Assembly (NCBI GenBank): GCA_002221725.1
Contig: NJFT01000038.1
Coordinates: 1 to 64,000, forward strand
Origin: Scedosporium boydii
Lineage: Eukaryota > Ascomycota > Sordariomycetes > Microascales > Microascaceae
Direction of reading: 5' to 3'
Length of the DNA: 64,000 bases
Positions within the stretch are counted from its first letter, which is position 1. Every line of letters starts with the position of its first letter. The notes under the pieces are model-generated. The model had not been told where the DNA came from, did no database searches, and saw nothing but the letters and a program-made list of their open reading frames with translations. This document shows positions 59,582 through 64,000 of the stretch, in pieces. A program made the position numbers and the translations under genes.

Positions 59582-61034
59582 TCACTCCAAGTACCCCTTG
59601 ACGCCCTCAACCATAGTCTTAAACGCCCCGTTAATATACGCCGGATCCCTCCACTCCTTCCAATCCGCCGTCAACAACCCCCAAGCCTCATCATACTCCT
59701 GCGTCCCCGACCGAATGTAATAGCACCCATTCAACACCCAATAAAAGAAGCCCGCCTTTTGCTCAGGAAGGTAAGTCGACAAACACTGCGCATACACATC
59801 CCTATGCGCCTTTCCGTCCTGCGGGAACCCAAACTCCGTCAACATGGTCGGGAAGACATTGACCGTGCCGCGGTCCTCGGCGTGCATAGCCTGGAACCCC
59901 TTCTTGTACAAGTTCCCGCTGAGCGACTGGCAGCTGCCGATGGTTCGCTCGTAGTTGTGGATCTCGAGCACGAGCTTGTCGGCGTGGCCCGGGAAGTCGT
60001 CGCGGCTGAAGCGCCCGTTTCCGGGTGTTAGGGCGGTGCCGAGGAAGACGGGCTCGATGTACGTGTCGTAGCTGAGGCCTGAGAGGAAGATGAGGACGTT
60101 GGGGTTCGACTCGAAGATGCCTTGGGTGCCTTGGCGCACGAACTTGTACCAGCTTTCCCAGTTGTAGGTTGATGCTGCTGCGGCGTTGTTGGATGGGTTG
60201 CGGGGTTCGTTGCGGAGGGCCATAGAAGTGAGAGCCGTCCAGTTTTTGCCCTGCAAGAAGTGCCGTTACGGTCAGTATTCTCGAGTGTGTCTGGATTGAT
60301 GTTGATCCCATCCGGGGGGAGAAAAAGGCACTCACATGCTCGGCCATGTACTTGAGCCCGCGAACCCAGTTGTTGATGGGAAACTCGCGGTCTCCCCACC
60401 ACGCGTTGCCGTCCGTCTCGCCACAGCACCACTTGGCCTTGGAGATGTGGTTGTCCAAGTGGACGTAAATCTGCTGCTTAGCACACTCGGCAGCGACAGC
60501 GTCAAAGACCTGTTTTCAAAGAAAGAACGGGTGTCAGTGCATTCACATCCTACCATTTAAATATTGTCTTTGACATGACCCTACCTCGAGGCGAGTCGTC
60601 TTGGCCGTAAACGACGGGTTCTTCTCCAAGACCTGCGCCAAGATCTTCTTCCCATTCTGCTCCCCCAAAGCCTTCACAAACGACGTCTCCAGATCCGTAT
60701 CCCCGTCCTTGGCGTAAATATCGTCAATCATCTCAATCGCAAACGTCAGCCGGATAGCATTGATACCCGCGCTCTTGATCTTGGACACGATGTATTCGAC
60801 AGACTGATGCTGCAGGCCCTCGGGGACCATGGCCTCGCCGTGTCCCGACCAGTTGACGCCGGCATATGTTACGTTCTTGCCCGAGGCGTTGAGGATCCAG
60901 CGGCCCTCGACGCGGAACGGACCGTCGGGCCATGATGCGGCGGACGCTTCTTCTTGGCGGCGTTCGTTGAGGAGAGCGGAGGAGAGGAGGAAGAAGCTCG
61001 CCGCTGCGAGGAGGGATGAGATGAGTCTGACCAT
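59582..61034 (-). CDS. Secreted GH5-type glycoside hydrolase
   Basis: Exons 61034-60585, 60509-60336 and 60250-59582 join in phase to 430 residues. The first about 20 residues (MVRLISSLLAAASFFLLSSA) are a signal peptide. The barrel shows YAGVNWSGHGEAMVPEGL (about 57-74), INAIRLTFAIEM (91-102), VHLDNHISKAKWCC, ALRNEPRN with the acid/base Glu223, LEIHNYER, and FPTMLTEFGFPQ with the nucleophile Glu347, followed by GFFYWVLNGCYY. The family includes endoglucanases and related exo- and endo-glycosidases of plant or fungal walls; the substrate cannot be told from the sequence. No carbohydrate-binding module is present. Confidence 0.9.
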
Positions 61035-62232
61035 GACAGTGTGTTCTTATAGCGAAGCTTTATGGCCCTTTCCTAAATATCGACCTTGAATGATGACATC
61101 GTCGATTATTCGAAGGAGAGAGCTCCCATTCTTTAAAGGGAAATTGAATCAGTCCCCTCCATTCCCCCCTTCTTTTCTCATTGCCCACAGTCTCATATAT
61201 TTTGCTTGGCCTCTATGGAACGGAAATATCAAATCTGGTATAGGAACCGTCATGTCTAGCCGAACTCGCCTTTCATCCCCTCATTAGTCCCTCTACGGGT
61301 AATATCAAAGCCAATATCCTGCAATTTCTCCCTCCATATTCCAGAAAGAGTAGACGGCAAGGGGCGAGATACAAATAATTAATGCCTATATTTTTCATCC
61401 GATATGCCATCCCAAGGAACCGCCATCTCAATAATGGCGGCCTCTCGTTTGTGCGCTTCTTCAAGGTGACATCAGCTTCCTGCATAGAGCCAACTCCGAC
61501 GATGGGCAGCGTCGCGTAGTCGCCAAGCATCGTCAGTGCTTTTCCCCTCTGTTCTTCTCGCCTCTATTTCACAATGCAAACCTGGCTTCTGCTTTCAACA
61601 CGAGCGCAGACGGATACATACAACCTCCCGGAATATGACGACTGTCTTGTGTTATTTCTATCCTTCGTTCTACTACGTTATCGATGATCGACAGATTCAA
61701 CAATCGAGAAGCGCTTCAATCGAATCAGAAAGACGAAAGAAGCCTAGGAGCGTCGGGGTCAGCGCCATTCTTTGTCCATTTAACTCCACTCCAGACCGCC
61801 GAGAGATCTAGGGTAAATTAGGACCGGGAAATTGCCAGTGACCGACGATAAATTCCCGCGAGGGTTTCCTTGTTCGATTTCCTGTACTAGCAAAACGACT
61901 GATCTTCTCTTATGGTATACAAGTATTTTGTGTGGGAGATTATTGGGTAGACTGGAATTGCAGCGTTCTTGCAAGAGCTCCGGGTGTCTGATATGAATTT
62001 AGAGTCGTTCCTCCACTTCGACGACTTCACAAACTGGGCTTGTTTTCTGGGATACCGCGATTGATGACCGTCTTCGCCTTCACAACGACTCTTGCAGGGA
62101 AACTCTTCATTTGTTCATTTTTTCATTCTTTCGTGGTCATTCTAAATCTGTTCATAAGAGTATATGTAAACACACTCATCCCTTCATACAAATACCGCTG
62201 CTGATCCTCTCTCTTCTTCCTTATCCCCAAGC
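61035..62232. other. Intergenic between GH5 promoter and P450 3' end
   Basis: No open frame of protein character; AT-rich with T tracts at 62110-62135. Confidence 0.4.
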
Positions 62233-64000
62233 TTAAGCCTCAACACCCTCCCTCGGCCTAAACTCAATCATAGGCCCATCCTTCATGCTCGTAAACGTAT
62301 CAATAAGCTGGAACTCCTCCCTCCTATGCCTCCCCCACTCCAAATCCTCCCTCCCCTCGCCAGGATCGACAACTCCCACGGCCCTCCTCAAATCATACAA
62401 GAACAACACCCTCGCCAACGTGATGCTCATCTCAATATACGCCAATCCCTTCCCGATACAACCCCTAGGCCCAATACTAAACGGACAGAAAGCACTCTGC
62501 GCAGTAGCAACCTCGTCTTCCGTAACAGTCTTTCCAGTCACGGGGTTCGTCTCGCCCGCAAGCCAGCGCTCGGGGATATACGTAAACGGCGACGGGTAGT
62601 ACTCCTCGTGGTGATGGATGGTGTAGTGCGGCGTGCCAACGACGGTGCCAGCGGGAACGAACTCGTCGCAGATGGTCATGCCTCCCGAAAGGACCTCGCG
62701 AGGGAGCAGACCGCCGACGGAGGGGGACATGCGCATGGCTTCGTCGATGCAGGCGCGGAGGTAGGTGAGGGAAGTCAGGGTGGCGCCTTGGCGGATTTCT
62801 TCGACGTCGGTGAATGTGGACCGGATTTCTTGGGTGGCTCGGGCGAGGGCAGCGGGGTTGCGGACGAGGTAGAAGAGGGTGGCTGCCATGGCTGTTGAGG
62901 TTGTGTCGGAGCCGGCGATGATGCTGAAGGCAGATATGTTAGCTATGATATCGTCTTTTCTTTTTGTAAAAGACGAGCTTCGTAAAACTTACAGAAGGTT
63001 GGACTCGGCCCAGAGCTCGGGAGTCGTGAAGCCCTTGCCCGTGTGGGGATCCCGGGCCTTGAGGAGGTAGTAGAAGAAGTCGCGTCGGTCGGTGTCGTCG
63101 CCCATCTTGGTGCGTTCCATGAGTTGAGACTTGCTGTAGGCCATGTATCGCGCCCTGCCGGCAGCGATTTCGGGGAAGAGGACCTTGTCGACGCCGAGTT
63201 GGTCGACGAGGGGCATCGTGCCGCACTGATGAGAGAAGGCGTTAGAGAAAGGGGGGCTCAAGCCAGGCTATAGGTTAAGAGAGGGAGAAAACTCACGATC
63301 AAATGCCTCTTGGTCGCAGCAGCCACCAAGTCCAACGCATACCTATTCTCCGCACTCTCCAACATCCTAAACGCCTTTCCAAAACACAAATCCCCAAGAA
63401 TATCCATAGCCAAATAATTACACCAATCACTCATATTCCTAGCCGGGCTCCACCCCTTCTTCTTCTCATCAACCACGCCCACAGCACCCTCCTTGCCACG
63501 CGGACCGATCTCCTCGCAGAAAGTCCGCACGTTGGCGAGAACGTACCTCTCCATCTCCTTGACGGCGGCGTCAGAGAAGCCGTGGCTGATGACGCGGCGC
63601 TTACGGGCGTGGATCTCGCGGTCGCGCGTGTTGTGCGTGTTGGGGGCCGGGTGCACGAAGGCGTCGTAGAAGTGGGCTTTGCCTACGTTGGAGCGGTAGG
63701 AGTAGATGGAGCGGAGGGCGGTGGAGGAGTTGAAGGAGAGGCCGTTGGGGGCGAAGCGGACGACGGGGCCTGTGAAGTTGTGTTAGCTTCTGGCGGGAGC
63801 TGTGGAAGGGGCGTGGGATTGGGGGGTATGGGAGTGATAGTACCGTATTTCTGGTGGAGACGCCAGAATTGGAGGTGGCGGTCACCCTTCCAGGCGTGGT
63901 AGAGCTGGTAGCCATTGGTGACTTTGGCGAGCCAGGGGCCGGGATACTTGGAGAGAGGGTGGAAGAAGAGGCGGTACACGACGAGGGCGAAGAGCTTGAG
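62233..64000 (-). CDS. Cytochrome P450 monooxygenase, 5' end cut off by window
   Basis: Exons >64000-63844, 63769-63297, 63225-62993 and 62923-62233 join in phase; the first exon runs off the window. The visible start ([24 protein letters not shown]) is the end of the membrane anchor and the proline hinge. Downstream are [13 protein letters not shown] (C helix), the I helix [12 protein letters not shown] with the acid-alcohol pair, the K helix EAMR (ExxR), PERW in the meander, and the haem loop [12 protein letters not shown] with the thiolate Cys. All key residues are present. It belongs to the broad fungal group of oxidases for secondary metabolites or detoxification; no cluster partner lies within the window on its 3' side. 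Confidence 0.93.

Overview
The window is nuclear DNA of a filamentous ascomycete (Pezizomycotina, most likely a sordariomycete). The evidence is short GT-AG introns of about 50 to 230 bases in most genes, GC-rich third codon positions in the housekeeping genes, and fungal families such as Nup42/Amo1, ELYS-like, a STAND/NACHT protein, GH18, GH5 and P450. Two tRNA genes carry introns. I modelled 20 protein genes by joining exons, two tRNAs and one broken gene copy. Almost every multi-exon model was checked for reading phase across each junction.

Layout. 0.5-2.7 kb: AMSH-type K63 deubiquitinase (minus), then a 4 kb stretch with no convincing gene. 6.8-14.1 kb: an unknown 244-residue protein (plus), then prefoldin subunit 6, the ESCRT ATPase Vps4 and the snoRNP protein Nop56 (all minus). 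16.5-20.3 kb: a ChiB-like GH18 chitinase (plus), ubiquitin-eS31 (minus) and eS26 (plus). 20.7-26.9 kb: condensin subunit SMC4 (minus), head to head with an ELYS-like nuclear pore protein (plus). 27.2-30.3 kb: two secreted or cell-surface proteins (minus), one with a tandemly duplicated exon plus intron, the other a DUF4360-like protein with an acidic repeat tail.

30.4-52.6 kb looks like an accessory island. It holds an orphan protein, a NACHT STAND protein with a C-terminal PHD finger, tRNA-Cys, a decayed copy and an intact copy of a fungal orphan family with a nuclease-like motif, an F-box/ankyrin protein, and a protein with two C2H2 fingers and a trypsin-like triad. Gene spacing is wide and homopolymer tracts and gene debris are frequent. 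This content fits self/non-self recognition loci of fungi, but that role is inferred.

52.6-64 kb returns to core genes: tRNA-Met, an ASCC2/Cue3-type CUE protein (minus) head to head with uS10/RPS20 (plus), a Nup42-like nucleoporin (minus), a secreted GH5 glycosidase (minus) and a P450 cut by the window end (minus).

The genes share a ubiquitin theme: AMSH and Vps4 act at the ESCRT step, ubiquitin is encoded as the eS31 fusion, and the Cue3-type ubiquitin receptor of ribosome rescue is divergently paired with uS10, which is the ribosomal protein whose ubiquitin chain that receptor recognises in yeast and human.
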